Below are positions 1-6,821 of a stretch of DNA of 25,205 nucleotides, piece by piece. Source of the stretch: a virus. The translations under genes and the position numbers were made by a program. The notes below the pieces were generated by a model. That model had not been told where the DNA came from. It saw only the letters and a program-made list of their open reading frames with translations, and made no database searches. The stretch lies in the IMG/VR virus record IMGVR_UViG_3300004097_001262, positions 1 through 25,205 of that record. One strand, given 5' to 3'. Within the stretch, counting starts at the first letter, position 1. Every line of letters starts with the position of its first letter.

Positions 1-30
1 AAAAAAAAAGAAGTTTGTTAGACTTCTTTT
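1..30 (-). terminator. Intrinsic terminator ending the leftmost minus-strand operon
   Basis: Positions 6-14 (AAAAGAAGT) and 22-30 (ACTTCTTTT) form a perfect 9-bp stem around a 7-base loop. On the minus strand the hairpin is followed directly by a run of T formed by the A-tract at 1-5 and continuing from the stem. It lies 11 bases past the stop of the 42-524 gene. This is a classical rho-independent terminator and differs from the GCATAA-flanked hairpins elsewhere in the window. Confidence 0.85.
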
Positions 31-41
31 ATTAGTAACAT

Positions 42-524
42 TTAAGACATGTGATTAGTTATAACTCTAGCCACATCTCCTCTCATATTAATAAGAGATT
101 GTATCACTCCACTAGGTACGTTAGAATAGACTAATGTATTCTCCGTAGACTTAGGTGATAGGTATTTAGATAGCTCAGGAATTTCACCAAACGAACTAGA
201 TACTTCAAACTGTTCATAGAACTCATACGTCTTAGCATGACAGTTTAACTGGGGATAACTATCACGTGTAGCTCCCGCTTGGATATTTAAGGCAGTCCCA
301 TCCCACAACTGTAGACCACAACAAAGAGGGTCTTGGTCCCACGTACCGAACTGTCCATCATTCATATATTTCGTAAATGCTTTAGTTTCCATAGTGTTTC
401 TCCTTACAGCAACCGCCTCTATATTGGATGTGCCGCATATGTGTTTATTTGCCTCATGGAAGGCAACGGGGGTTATATCAGAAGATACGTCTACAATCGC
501 TATAGGTTTTTTATTACGGTTCAT
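42..524 (-). CDS. Hypothetical phage protein, 160 aa
   Basis: I do not recognise this family. The 160-residue product is soluble, with no signal peptide, membrane segment or evident repeat. It has a Trp/Cys-containing stretch, GTWDQDPLCCGLQLWDGT, near residues 60-77. The start is the ATG at 524. Its leader contains AATAATAAGTGAGA, which also precedes the next upstream gene (start 1346), suggesting a shared translation or transcription signal. It is the last gene of a four-gene minus-strand set (2309 to 42) and is followed at once by a strong terminator. Coding status rests on length, the leader and tight packing. Function is unknown. Confidence 0.75.
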   Translation of the reverse strand: MNRNKKPIAIVDVSSDITPVAFHEANKHICGTSNIEAVAVRRNTMETKAFTKYMNDGQFGTWDQDPLCCGLQLWDGTALNIQAGATRDSYPQLNCHAKTYEFYEQFEVSSSFGEIPELSKYLSPKSTENTLVYSNVPSGVIQSLINMRGDVARVITNHMS

Positions 525-551
525 TATAATCTCACTTATTATTTAGTTAAT

Positions 552-1346
552 TTAATATGTCCAAGGTAGGTTAAACTCACGATATATGTCTTGTAGTCTT
601 CTAAGTGACTTAGGTCCTAAATTAGGTATTCTTCTAAATTTCTCATCGTCGTACGTCATTAAGTCTGTTATAGTTAAAATGTTTTCACTACGAAGACAGT
701 TAAGTAATCTATTATCAGTACTTATACGAGCAAAGATTGATACCTCTTCATCATCACTAACTTTAACCGACGTAACTTTACGATCCGGGTATAACTCGGC
801 ACGCAGCTTATTTGTAATCATTTCCTTACTGACGTTAGACTCCAATGCCTTTAGTATCGTTTTTAATGTGTATTTTTCTACAACTAAGAATCGTTCCCAG
901 TTCTCCACAGACTCATCCGCTTTCATTAATAACTTTCCATTTATAGGCAAACGATAATCGCTTGATAATAACTTATCTATGAAATAAGACGATATCTCTA
1001 ACGAGGCTTTAATGTGTTCTTTATTTCTATAGAGACACTCTTCGCCAGTTTTAACATCTATGGTTCTGAATCTGTTGTTTTGTAGGACTACCGGCTCCTG
1101 TGACACGATACATTCGGTACCATCTGGGGCCGTCCAATTAAAGGGTTTAATATTCCTAGTCAACTTACTGACAAATTGTCTTGCATTGACACGTGCAGCC
1201 TGACGTACATCATAGGGATCGTTTTTATTGTATGGCCAGACTGTCTTACCAAAGGCCGAACGACTACCAGATATTAGATATATTTCACCGTTAGTACGAC
1301 TAGCTGTAACTTGATAACGCATTGGTGGGTTAGTTTTCTCTTTCAT
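552..1346 (-). CDS. Protein with C-terminal RNA polymerase alpha-CTD-like domain
   Basis: The product has 264 residues. Residues about 205-260 match the bacterial RNAP alpha C-terminal domain: NRLLNCLRSENILTITDL aligns with RSANCLKAE-IHYIGDL of E. coli, and RRIPNLGPKSLRRLQDI aligns with KTPNLGKKSLTEIKDV. The residues that contact UP-element DNA in E. coli alpha (R265, N268, N294, G296, K298, S299) correspond to R213, N216, N242, G244, K246 and S247 here and are all kept. E302 is replaced by Arg. The N-terminal 200 residues resemble nothing I know and are not an alpha-NTD. The frame is open up to 1421, but ATG 1346 has an AGTGAGAAG leader and avoids overlapping the upstream gene. By inference it is a DNA-binding transcription factor, or a phage RNAP accessory acting at A/T-rich promoters. 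The alpha-CTD fold (paired helix-hairpin-helix) also occurs in other DNA-binding proteins, so RNAP contact is not proven. Confidence 0.8.
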   Translation of the reverse strand: MKEKTNPPMRYQVTASRTNGEIYLISGSRSAFGKTVWPYNKNDPYDVRQAARVNARQFVSKLTRNIKPFNWTAPDGTECIVSQEPVVLQNNRFRTIDVKTGEECLYRNKEHIKASLEISSYFIDKLLSSDYRLPINGKLLMKADESVENWERFLVVEKYTLKTILKALESNVSKEMITNKLRAELYPDRKVTSVKVSDDEEVSIFARISTDNRLLNCLRSENILTITDLMTYDDEKFRRIPNLGPKSLRRLQDIYREFNLPWTY

Positions 1347-1389
1347 AATCTTCTCACTTATTATTGTAAAGGGGGCATAGAAAAGAGGA

Positions 1390-1785
1390 TTACTCCTCAA
1401 CATCTTCTTCTTCCATATCACTGGATAAATCTAACTTTAAAGAGTGTATAGTAGTTACACCCTTTCTAGTTATTCTTACTTCAAAGTCAACCATGTTAGC
1501 TCCTAGAAATCTTAGTCCTTTTAGAAATGTTTTAAATGACATAGGGTCACTACATAACTGTTTAGATAGATTGCCACGAGCAGTAGAACGGTCTTTACCA
1601 CTTGCAGGTATATTGTTAACTGGATTATCTAAAAACTTCTTCATAAGTCTATCGAACGACAACGGTCCAACATTTAAGTCAGCCGATATTTGTCGATACA
1701 ATCTACTGAGAACGTTCTTAGCTTGAGCGACACTTTGGTATCGCTCAGTTAACATCATCGTCATTCGTTTCTTGTTATTACTCAT
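1390..1785 (-). CDS. Small basic protein with acidic C-terminal tail, 131 aa
   Basis: I do not recognise a named family. The first 110 residues are basic and mostly helical in appearance (start MSNNKKRMTMMLTERYQ). A central segment, DPMSFKTFLKGLRFLG, is followed by a strand-like region, and the protein ends in a strongly acidic tail, DMEEEDVEE. A basic core with an acidic tail is common in small nucleic-acid-binding proteins, but that is inference only. The start ATG at 1785 overlaps the TGA stop of the upstream gene (ATGA), so the two are probably translationally coupled. It sits directly upstream of the alpha-CTD-like gene, and a role in the same process is possible but not shown. Confidence 0.75.
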   Translation of the reverse strand: MSNNKKRMTMMLTERYQSVAQAKNVLSRLYRQISADLNVGPLSFDRLMKKFLDNPVNNIPASGKDRSTARGNLSKQLCSDPMSFKTFLKGLRFLGANMVDFEVRITRKGVTTIHSLKLDLSSDMEEEDVEE

Positions 1786-2309
1786 CTAGTTGTCGTTACC
1801 TCTAGCAACGCTCCCGTTATAGTAGACAATTCCAATAGTACTATCTTTAGTTTACGTTCATAATACACTACTCTGTCAGGTCGATGTAAATGGACATCTT
1901 TAAGGGCAGTATTTAATTCTGTAATAATGTTACTAAATTTAGACCATAACCAATTTATATTAATCTCATAACCATCGATGGTAGTCAGCCATTCGTCGAA
2001 CGTGATGGTTATAGGTTTATCTAACATGCTATTAAAAGTTCTATTACTAATAGCTTCCTTATTTCTAACACTAGTGACTGATGTATCAAGGAAGTTTAAC
2101 AACTCCTCCACACTTCCAAAACGGGTAGTCACGCGATACTGTTGTCCTGCGATAGATGCGTAATTATCTACGTCAATATATATAAAACATTTAGGTATTT
2201 GTTCACACATATCAGTAACAGTATTACAGCTATTAAGAGCTACTAATTTATCCAATTTAAAAATACTAGCCCATAAACGCTTTACTGTATACACAAAACC
2301 ATTTGACAT
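1782..2309 (-). CDS. Hypothetical phage protein, 175 aa
   Basis: Unrecognised soluble protein of 175 residues, first gene of the leftmost minus-strand operon. ATG 2309 is preceded by AGGAG with 6-7 bases of spacing, a strong ribosome-binding site. The stop overlaps the start of the next gene in ATGA. No signal peptide, membrane helix or catalytic motif was seen. The C-terminal third is rich in Leu, Ile and Thr and appears helical. It diverges from the 2389 gene across a 79-base gap that probably holds promoters for both directions. Confidence 0.75.
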   Translation of the reverse strand: MSNGFVYTVKRLWASIFKLDKLVALNSCNTVTDMCEQIPKCFIYIDVDNYASIAGQQYRVTTRFGSVEELLNFLDTSVTSVRNKEAISNRTFNSMLDKPITITFDEWLTTIDGYEININWLWSKFSNIITELNTALKDVHLHRPDRVVYYERKLKIVLLELSTITGALLEVTTTR

Positions 2310-2388
2310 TACACACTCCTACTATGAGACACATTGTTATATCCCAACTTTATAATATATATTCGAAAAACTCACGAATGAGGTTTAT
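2310..2388. promoter_or_regulatory. Divergent intergenic region, probable promoters
   Basis: This 79-base A/T-rich gap separates divergent genes starting at 2309 (minus) and 2389 (plus), so it should contain start signals for both. On the plus strand there is a TATAAT at 2351-2356 followed by ATATATTC. No convincing -35 hexamer lies 16-18 bases upstream, so it may be read by a phage polymerase or an activated host enzyme. GAGG at 2380-2383 is the ribosome-binding site of the 2389 gene. The call rests on position and one hexamer only. Confidence 0.4.
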
Positions 2389-2823
2389 ATGAGCGACATT
2401 ATCCCAACTCCTGCAGAAGCAGATACCCGTAGTATTGAAGATAGACTTCTAGAACTTACCCAGAATACCAGATACTCATTAATTAGTCAGTTGACCAAAG
2501 GTGGTATTCCTACCTGCAATAAAGATATTAGAGTACTTAACGAAGTACTATCGGCTGCAGATACTACTTCACTAGCTTTGAAGAAGTTAGATGATAATAA
2601 TTCCAATGCACATTCAGATAGACAAGCCGCATTATTGGCAGCAACTATTATATCTAACGCGGGTGCAGTTAACCCTTTCCAAACAACTACTGTTAAGTTG
2701 CCCGCCAATCACACATTAGCCGCAGGTGCAATCGACGGTACTAGTATTACCGAAGAAGAAAAAACTTTAGGTACGTCTGAAGTTACATATAATGAATTTA
2801 TGGATAAATTCAACGCCGACTAA
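2389..2823 (+). CDS. Small conserved-looking phage protein, 144 aa
   Basis: The 144-residue protein begins with a helical region of the form IEDRLLELTQNTRYSLISQL, then a KGGIPTCNKDIRVLNEVL segment. This organisation (an L-x-x-L-T-x-x-T-R helix followed by G-[IMV]-P and a VL-L helix) reminds me of a small protein common in large tailed phages, whose function I cannot name. A small-terminase-like DNA-binding role is possible but unsupported here. The start ATG 2389 has GAGG 5-6 bases upstream. It is a single plus-strand gene between minus-strand operons, and its stop TAA overlaps by 4 bases the stop of the convergent gene. No membrane segments; the C-terminus is acidic. Confidence 0.75.
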   Translation: MSDIIPTPAEADTRSIEDRLLELTQNTRYSLISQLTKGGIPTCNKDIRVLNEVLSAADTTSLALKKLDDNNSNAHSDRQAALLAATIISNAGAVNPFQTTTVKLPANHTLAAGAIDGTSITEEEKTLGTSEVTYNEFMDKFNAD

Positions 2824-3548
2824 AGTTCCATAATGCTATAATGTTTTATTCCCACCCAAGTCAAACTAAGATAGCTAAATAAAGTTAACGATGCCGCATC
2901 AAAAGGACAATAGTCTTTAAATGCGGTTACGTCTACTTTATGCCCTTTACGGTCAATGACGTCAGGCGTACTATCTTTATTAGCTAAAATTTTAGGTACA
3001 TATAACTCTACCGATGGCATTGGTTCTTTAATCAATAACTCATGATGAACGTTCATCCATTCATCAAAATTATACATCCATAGTATCTTCCATCGAGCAG
3101 TTATAGAAGCTGTAGTCATATGAAGAGTAGGAATATAAATACACTTTATACTAACATGAGTTCCTATTCTAGCGGCCAGCGCTAACAATAGAATATCCTT
3201 TTCAGCCACAGATAGTTTATACGGATATAGGTTAACGTCTAAATGTACTAAATCTGCAGTAGGGTTATCTATAGACTCTACATTTACACGGTCGATGACG
3301 TTCTTAATAAACGTTATCATATTGGACATATACGAAAACTTTAAAGTCTCTACGTCCCTGTCTTTAAATGCAGCTATATACTCGTCAGATTTTAGGGTGG
3401 TGGACAGAGTAGATAAATCATCATGTTTTCGATTATTATAATCGTTACCTAATATCTCATCTACATAACCGTCTCCGAGCTTCGCAACTGTACCAATACG
3501 AGTATCTAATAGGGTATCAAGGTCGGTATAGAATGTTTGATTACTCAT
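2820..3548 (-). CDS. Hypothetical phage protein, 242 aa
   Basis: Unrecognised 242-residue soluble protein. The N-terminal segment, FYTDLDTLLDTRIGTVAKL, has the D-L-x-T-L-x-D-T-R-x-[AG]-T pattern that I associate with an uncharacterised jumbo-phage protein family; this is recollection, not a search. Start ATG 3548 has GGGG about 10 bases upstream, just 3 bases after the stop of the preceding gene. It is the last gene of the long minus-strand array starting at 9508. It converges on the 2389 gene with overlapping stops and no visible terminator between them. Confidence 0.75.
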   Translation of the reverse strand: MSNQTFYTDLDTLLDTRIGTVAKLGDGYVDEILGNDYNNRKHDDLSTLSTTLKSDEYIAAFKDRDVETLKFSYMSNMITFIKNVIDRVNVESIDNPTADLVHLDVNLYPYKLSVAEKDILLLALAARIGTHVSIKCIYIPTLHMTTASITARWKILWMYNFDEWMNVHHELLIKEPMPSVELYVPKILANKDSTPDVIDRKGHKVDVTAFKDYCPFDAASLTLFSYLSLTWVGIKHYSIMEL

Positions 3549-3550
3549 TA

Positions 3551-4015
3551 CTATTCCCCGAAGTTAATACTATCCATGAACGCTATTAGAATAACTGGTA
3601 CTAACCAGACGTTATTTTTTAATAGAGTATGGGTCGTTACACTATCGTTTAATGTGGCAGCTACAGCAGCATCAATTGCACGACCAGTTTCATTAGTATA
3701 CGTTATAGATAAAGAATTAGCTAAACACTCTACCAAATCATCCCATTCGGATGAAGTACAACACTTACCACGCAACTCACTAGTTGCAGATAAAATGAAA
3801 TCAACGCCATCTTCACTGGCAACCGTACGTATCTTCAACCACAGATTAGTTATATTACTACCATGGGCAATGGAATGTAATCTAATAGTTCTATTGATGT
3901 AAATGAATAACGTCATTAGTTCCGTAGGGTCATCCATGTGCGAAAGTGTACTATGTATTTTATCTAACAGAATCGACGATGCGTGACTGATAGTTTCTTT
4001 TGTTGTATGTTCCAT
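3551..4015 (-). CDS. Hypothetical phage protein, 154 aa
   Basis: Unrecognised 154-residue protein, apparently mostly helical. It has a hydrophobic C-terminal stretch, NNVWLVPVILIAFMDSI, that is borderline for a membrane helix. Start ATG 4015 is preceded by TAGGAGTTAACA, a strong ribosome-binding site. The gene sits 9 bases after the stop of the RNAP-beta-like gene and 2 bases before the next start, so the three are almost certainly co-transcribed. No catalytic motif is visible. Confidence 0.75.
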   Translation of the reverse strand: MEHTTKETISHASSILLDKIHSTLSHMDDPTELMTLFIYINRTIRLHSIAHGSNITNLWLKIRTVASEDGVDFILSATSELRGKCCTSSEWDDLVECLANSLSITYTNETGRAIDAAVAATLNDSVTTHTLLKNNVWLVPVILIAFMDSINFGE

Positions 4016-4024
4016 TGTTAACTC

Positions 4025-4696
4025 CTAAACTAATGCGTTTTGTAAATGCATACCCTTTAATAGAGTAGACAGTGTTTCGGTTGATTTTACAGTACTACCT
4101 AAAGTAGCTATATCGTCTAGAGATGCTCTACCAGTGTCAATGATATCTTTGTTCATTTTATTGAAGGCCACTTCGTCGCCGCCCCGAGTTTTAATTAACT
4201 CCTCAATAACCCTATCCATACCTAAACCGAATAGTAGTTGCGTTTCTGGAAACGATAAAGAGCTACCTTTACTAGGACCAGTAGGCTGGTTAGTAAGTTC
4301 ATCTCTATGGTTGTTATTATCAGGTAGACTAATTTTCTTAGTTAGTAATTGAGACTGACGTTTTAAAGGTAGGGTTACTACCATGTACTTTAATGGCGTC
4401 AAATATTCTTTACCAGTTGCAGGGTCCGTTAACCATAACTGCTCATAAAACTCATGACCTAATTTTCTGGCCAGTTTTATATTACGAGTAGTGTCTAACT
4501 TACTCTTATTCATATTAGGAATGATTAGAGGGAGTATAGTAGTACCCTCTTCTAATTGTCGCATCAGTAAGTCAAATTCGCGGTCAGACATACCTTTAAA
4601 CATATCTTCATATAACTTACCATTTTCACTACTAGGTACAATCTGACTTATCTGCTCAATGATAAATTTTTGTGCTGCCTTTCTGTTACCCGCCAT
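4025..4696 (-). CDS. Possible RNA polymerase beta-subunit C-terminal fragment
   Basis: The product has 223 residues. Two blocks resemble the extreme C-terminus of bacterial RNAP beta. Residues 91-111, TDPATGKEYLTPLKYMVVTL and onward, mirror [23 protein letters not shown]. Residues 135-157 (TNQPTGPSKGSSLSFPETQL and onward) mirror [21 protein letters not shown]. A final segment, TLSTLLKGMHL, resembles the FNVLLKEIRSL of beta. phiKZ-like phages are known to carry beta and beta' as split polypeptides, which makes such a fragment plausible. The catalytic lysine region of beta is absent, so this would be only the clamp-side tail and needs a partner encoded elsewhere. It could instead be an unrelated conserved jumbo-phage protein. 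ATG 4696 has ACGGAG about 7 bases upstream. It is cotranscribed with membrane-protein genes upstream. Confidence 0.5.
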   Translation of the reverse strand: MAGNRKAAQKFIIEQISQIVPSSENGKLYEDMFKGMSDREFDLLMRQLEEGTTILPLIIPNMNKSKLDTTRNIKLARKLGHEFYEQLWLTDPATGKEYLTPLKYMVVTLPLKRQSQLLTKKISLPDNNNHRDELTNQPTGPSKGSSLSFPETQLLFGLGMDRVIEELIKTRGGDEVAFNKMNKDIIDTGRASLDDIATLGSTVKSTETLSTLLKGMHLQNALV

Positions 4697-4755
4697 GTTA
4701 TACTCCGTTAATTATTAGTTACACAGGATTAGTTATAAGTCTACAACCATAGACG

Positions 4756-5244
4756 TTATTGTAAGTCATTTTCAACTGTAAACCACGTAAGACCGTTATC
4801 AATACTTTTAATATCACAACTACCCGGTAGTGTTATAGTCCATAGACCATCGCTGTCGGTAGTAATTGAAACGCCATCTAAATTCATCAACTTAGATTCT
4901 ATAATATCGTAAGGTAGAGTAACCCAAGTATTTCCATTATCAATAGTACGTGATATATAACCACCTACAGTTACCTTTACACCTACACCATTACCATCGT
5001 GTGAAATATATAGTTGTGGACCCGAACCTAAGTTACGTCGCTTCACCCTATACTTACGTATCAGTAAAGTAAAGTAACATATATATACTACGTTACTACA
5101 TGCATATAAAGTTACGAACATTAGTAATTGATGACTACCATCAAACAAATCCGATATACTTAGATGTCTCCCATAGGTAAATAATATTATTATTGCCACT
5201 ATAATAGAACCGATGTGACACCAACGTTGATTTTCTAAATTCAT
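4756..5244 (-). CDS. Membrane protein with two Asp-box (BNR-like) repeats
   Basis: The 162-residue protein has two hydrophobic segments (about 10-24 and 38-62), then a basic stretch, RKYRVKRR (63-70), and a soluble C-terminal domain of about 90 residues. By the positive-inside rule, the C-terminal domain should be cytoplasmic. That domain holds two good matches to the Asp-box S/T-x-D-x-G-x-T-W: TIDNGNTW at 100-107 and SIDNGLTW at 147-154. Asp boxes are beta-hairpin elements of sialidase/BNR-type beta propellers. Two repeats are too few for a whole propeller, so the domain may oligomerise or be a small beta sheet. ATG 5244 is preceded by TAGGAAAAG. It lies next to another 2-TM gene of similar design. 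Function unknown. Confidence 0.75.
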   Translation of the reverse strand: MNLENQRWCHIGSIIVAIIILFTYGRHLSISDLFDGSHQLLMFVTLYACSNVVYICYFTLLIRKYRVKRRNLGSGPQLYISHDGNGVGVKVTVGGYISRTIDNGNTWVTLPYDIIESKLMNLDGVSITTDSDGLWTITLPGSCDIKSIDNGLTWFTVENDLQ

Positions 5245-5253
5245 ACTCTTTTC

Positions 5254-5730
5254 CTATAACCAATTACTAATTACGTCCCTTAGAGGAACTGCACGTCTAA
5301 CATTACCTATATACTGGTCATGTACTACATAGATATCCCATACGTTTTTATTATCTACATATAACTCTACCCACTGTTGGTTAATAGAATCGAAGACATT
5401 TATGTGATACATAGTAGGGTCAGGTACTATGTATACCGTACTATTCATTTTAAATAAACATTCCAGCGTAATCGGGTAGTTCCAACCTTTAGCCACTTTA
5501 ATCGAATGCCAATTACGATTACCCTCCATTATAAATGTACGAGTAACTAACGCTCTAATAATTTCGTTATATGCAATAATAGCGGCAGAGAAGATTTGTA
5601 TGTTACACAGTGCTATGAGCCACCCATAACCTAAATTGAACCGAATGAATATTTCAGGTACAGCTACAGTAATAGTAGTTAATGTTGCGGACACTATAAA
5701 CAATACTCGATACCACGTTAGTCTGAACAT
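5254..5730 (-). CDS. Two-TM membrane protein with soluble C-terminal domain, 158 aa
   Basis: There are two hydrophobic segments at about residues 8-27 and 37-60, followed by a soluble domain of about 95 residues rich in Val, Tyr and Asp (likely beta). It has the same architecture and almost the same length as the downstream Asp-box membrane protein, but no Asp boxes and little obvious sequence identity. The start is ATG 5730 with GGAGG 5 bases upstream; a longer reading from TTG 5742 places that ribosome-binding site inside the coding region and is rejected. It starts 3 bases from the stop of the exonuclease gene. Function unknown; the pair may form an inner-membrane complex. Confidence 0.75.
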   Translation of the reverse strand: MFRLTWYRVLFIVSATLTTITVAVPEIFIRFNLGYGWLIALCNIQIFSAAIIAYNEIIRALVTRTFIMEGNRNWHSIKVAKGWNYPITLECLFKMNSTVYIVPDPTMYHINVFDSINQQWVELYVDNKNVWDIYVVHDQYIGNVRRAVPLRDVISNWL

Positions 5731-5732
5731 AG

Positions 5733-6401
5733 CTACCTCCAAAATCTAAAGTTGTTAAGTTTCTGAATACGACGAAACCATTTACGATATACTTTAGCTT
5801 CTTTAATAGTCTCCATGATATCTACCAACGCTTCATGTTTATAAGTTTTATGCTTTACCCCATCCATACACGGTGCCCACAATCTACGTAGAATATCAAT
5901 ACCAGATAAATCTACCTGACGGTAATGTACATATTCATTCAGTATGGGCATCTGACACATTATGTAATCGCGGTCAAAGTGAAATGAATTACCTAACAAT
6001 ATTCCACCAGTCCGATTTCTACGATGATATTCTTCTATACCGCAGGCTTTCATAGTTCTAATTATACGACTCTCAACTTCCTGTAAGGATAGGTCGCTAC
6101 TCAAACACTTATCAAATAAACCAGATTTAATATGCGTATCTTTAGCCCATTCACTCATGCCATTTAAAGTTTCAAAAGTGTGCGATACTACAAACGTAGT
6201 CGGAGGGATTAGATAGTTTAAATCGCTATCCACTACGGCCATGGCCGCTTCTAATATAGGATAGTCCTTCATACCCAACTTACCATCTTCAATAGGGCCG
6301 TTTAACCCTCCTGTTTCTAAGTCAAATACAATGAGCGCACTTCCATCTATACTCTGTCTAGCCTGCTTTAAATACTCTTCGAAATCATACGAGGTCGTCA
6401 T
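5733..6401 (-). CDS. Oligoribonuclease-like DEDDh 3'-5' exonuclease
   Basis: The product has 222 residues, against about 180 for bacterial Orn. It carries the exonuclease motifs of the DnaQ/Orn superfamily: Exo I FDLETGGL (D27, E29), an Orn-like NGMSEWAKDTHIKSGLFDKC block matching the M-x-x-W-x-x-x-x-H-x-x-SGL hallmark, Exo II GNSFHFDRDYI (D143), and Exo III HEALVDIMETI (H189, D194). It therefore probably degrades short oligoribonucleotides or single-stranded nucleic acid 3' to 5' with two metal ions, and could recycle nucleotides during infection. ATG 6401 lies about 11 bases after AAGGA. An upstream in-frame ATG at 6422 has no ribosome-binding site. The start overlaps the end of the 58-aa membrane gene, suggesting coupled translation. 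Confidence 0.87.
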   Translation of the reverse strand: MTTSYDFEEYLKQARQSIDGSALIVFDLETGGLNGPIEDGKLGMKDYPILEAAMAVVDSDLNYLIPPTTFVVSHTFETLNGMSEWAKDTHIKSGLFDKCLSSDLSLQEVESRIIRTMKACGIEEYHRRNRTGGILLGNSFHFDRDYIMCQMPILNEYVHYRQVDLSGIDILRRLWAPCMDGVKHKTYKHEALVDIMETIKEAKVYRKWFRRIQKLNNFRFWR

Positions 6402-6561
6402 TACACACTTTTCCTTTATCATACAGAATGAGGGAATCTACCGCTACCGAAAAGAATACTAGTACAACAAAAAGACTTCCGCCCATTAGCATTAGTAATA
6501 TTTCCGATAGAGTAATTATAATAATTAATAAGATACTAAATATTTCTTTAACTATCGACAT
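6385..6561 (-). CDS. Small membrane protein, 58 aa
   Basis: The sequence encodes 58 residues beginning MSIVKEIFSILL and ending in a short polar tail after VDSLILYDKGK. Residues about 7-45 are almost entirely hydrophobic, enough for one long or two short membrane helices. ATG 6561 is preceded by AAAGGACAGTTTG, an excellent ribosome-binding site at 7-8 bases. The start lies inside the last codons of the upstream membrane gene (6548) and the end overlaps the exonuclease start at 6401, so it is held by overlaps on both sides. The gene is easily missed because of its length. A holin-like role is possible, but nothing specific supports it. Confidence 0.75.
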   Translation of the reverse strand: MSIVKEIFSILLIIIITLSEILLMLMGGSLFVVLVFFSVAVDSLILYDKGKVCNDDLV

Positions 6562-6820
6562 CAAACTGTCCTTTAGTAGACCAGAACGATAATAACATAT
6601 CTTCGTTGATTGAGCAGTTACAAAGACGGGCTATAGCATACACTATTAGTACTACTAGTATCGGACCTATTAATACTAAACCAGTCAGTACCAACGCTAC
6701 CATTAGTATTAATAGTAATAGTACGACTACGATAGATAGGGATACTGTAGTAATTAATATTATTATTTTATCAGTTACAGACGACGCTTTAAAGGCCGCT
6801 ATTTGTTTTGCATTATACAT
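6548..6820 (-). CDS. Small two-TM membrane protein, 90 aa
   Basis: Residues about 19-65 form a long hydrophobic region broken by Gly and Pro (VLTGLVLIGPILVVLIVY), consistent with two membrane helices in a tight hairpin. The C-terminus is polar. ATG 6820 has TAGGA 7 bases upstream and begins one base after the preceding gene's stop. A longer in-frame reading from 6886 lies inside that upstream gene and is rejected. It is followed by the overlapping 58-aa membrane gene, and both probably act in the host inner membrane. Function unknown. Confidence 0.75.
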   Translation of the reverse strand: MYNAKQIAAFKASSVTDKIIILITTVSLSIVVVLLLLILMVALVLTGLVLIGPILVVLIVYAIARLCNCSINEDMLLSFWSTKGQFDVDS

Positions 6821-6821
6821 G

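Noticed and set aside
586-957. Plus-strand open frame of 123 codons
   Set aside because: Antisense to the alpha-CTD-like gene, whose conserved motifs settle the coding strand.
1347-1421. 25-residue N-terminal extension of the alpha-CTD-like protein
   Set aside because: It would overlap the upstream gene and lacks a ribosome-binding site; ATG 1346 has one.
3537-3902. Plus-strand open frame of 121 codons
   Set aside because: Antisense to the 3551-4015 gene, which has a strong ribosome-binding site and operon spacing.
6385-6820. Small membrane protein pair as a toxin-antitoxin or holin/antiholin system
   Set aside because: Only hydrophobicity and small size support it; no family motif, and no lysis genes adjoin.
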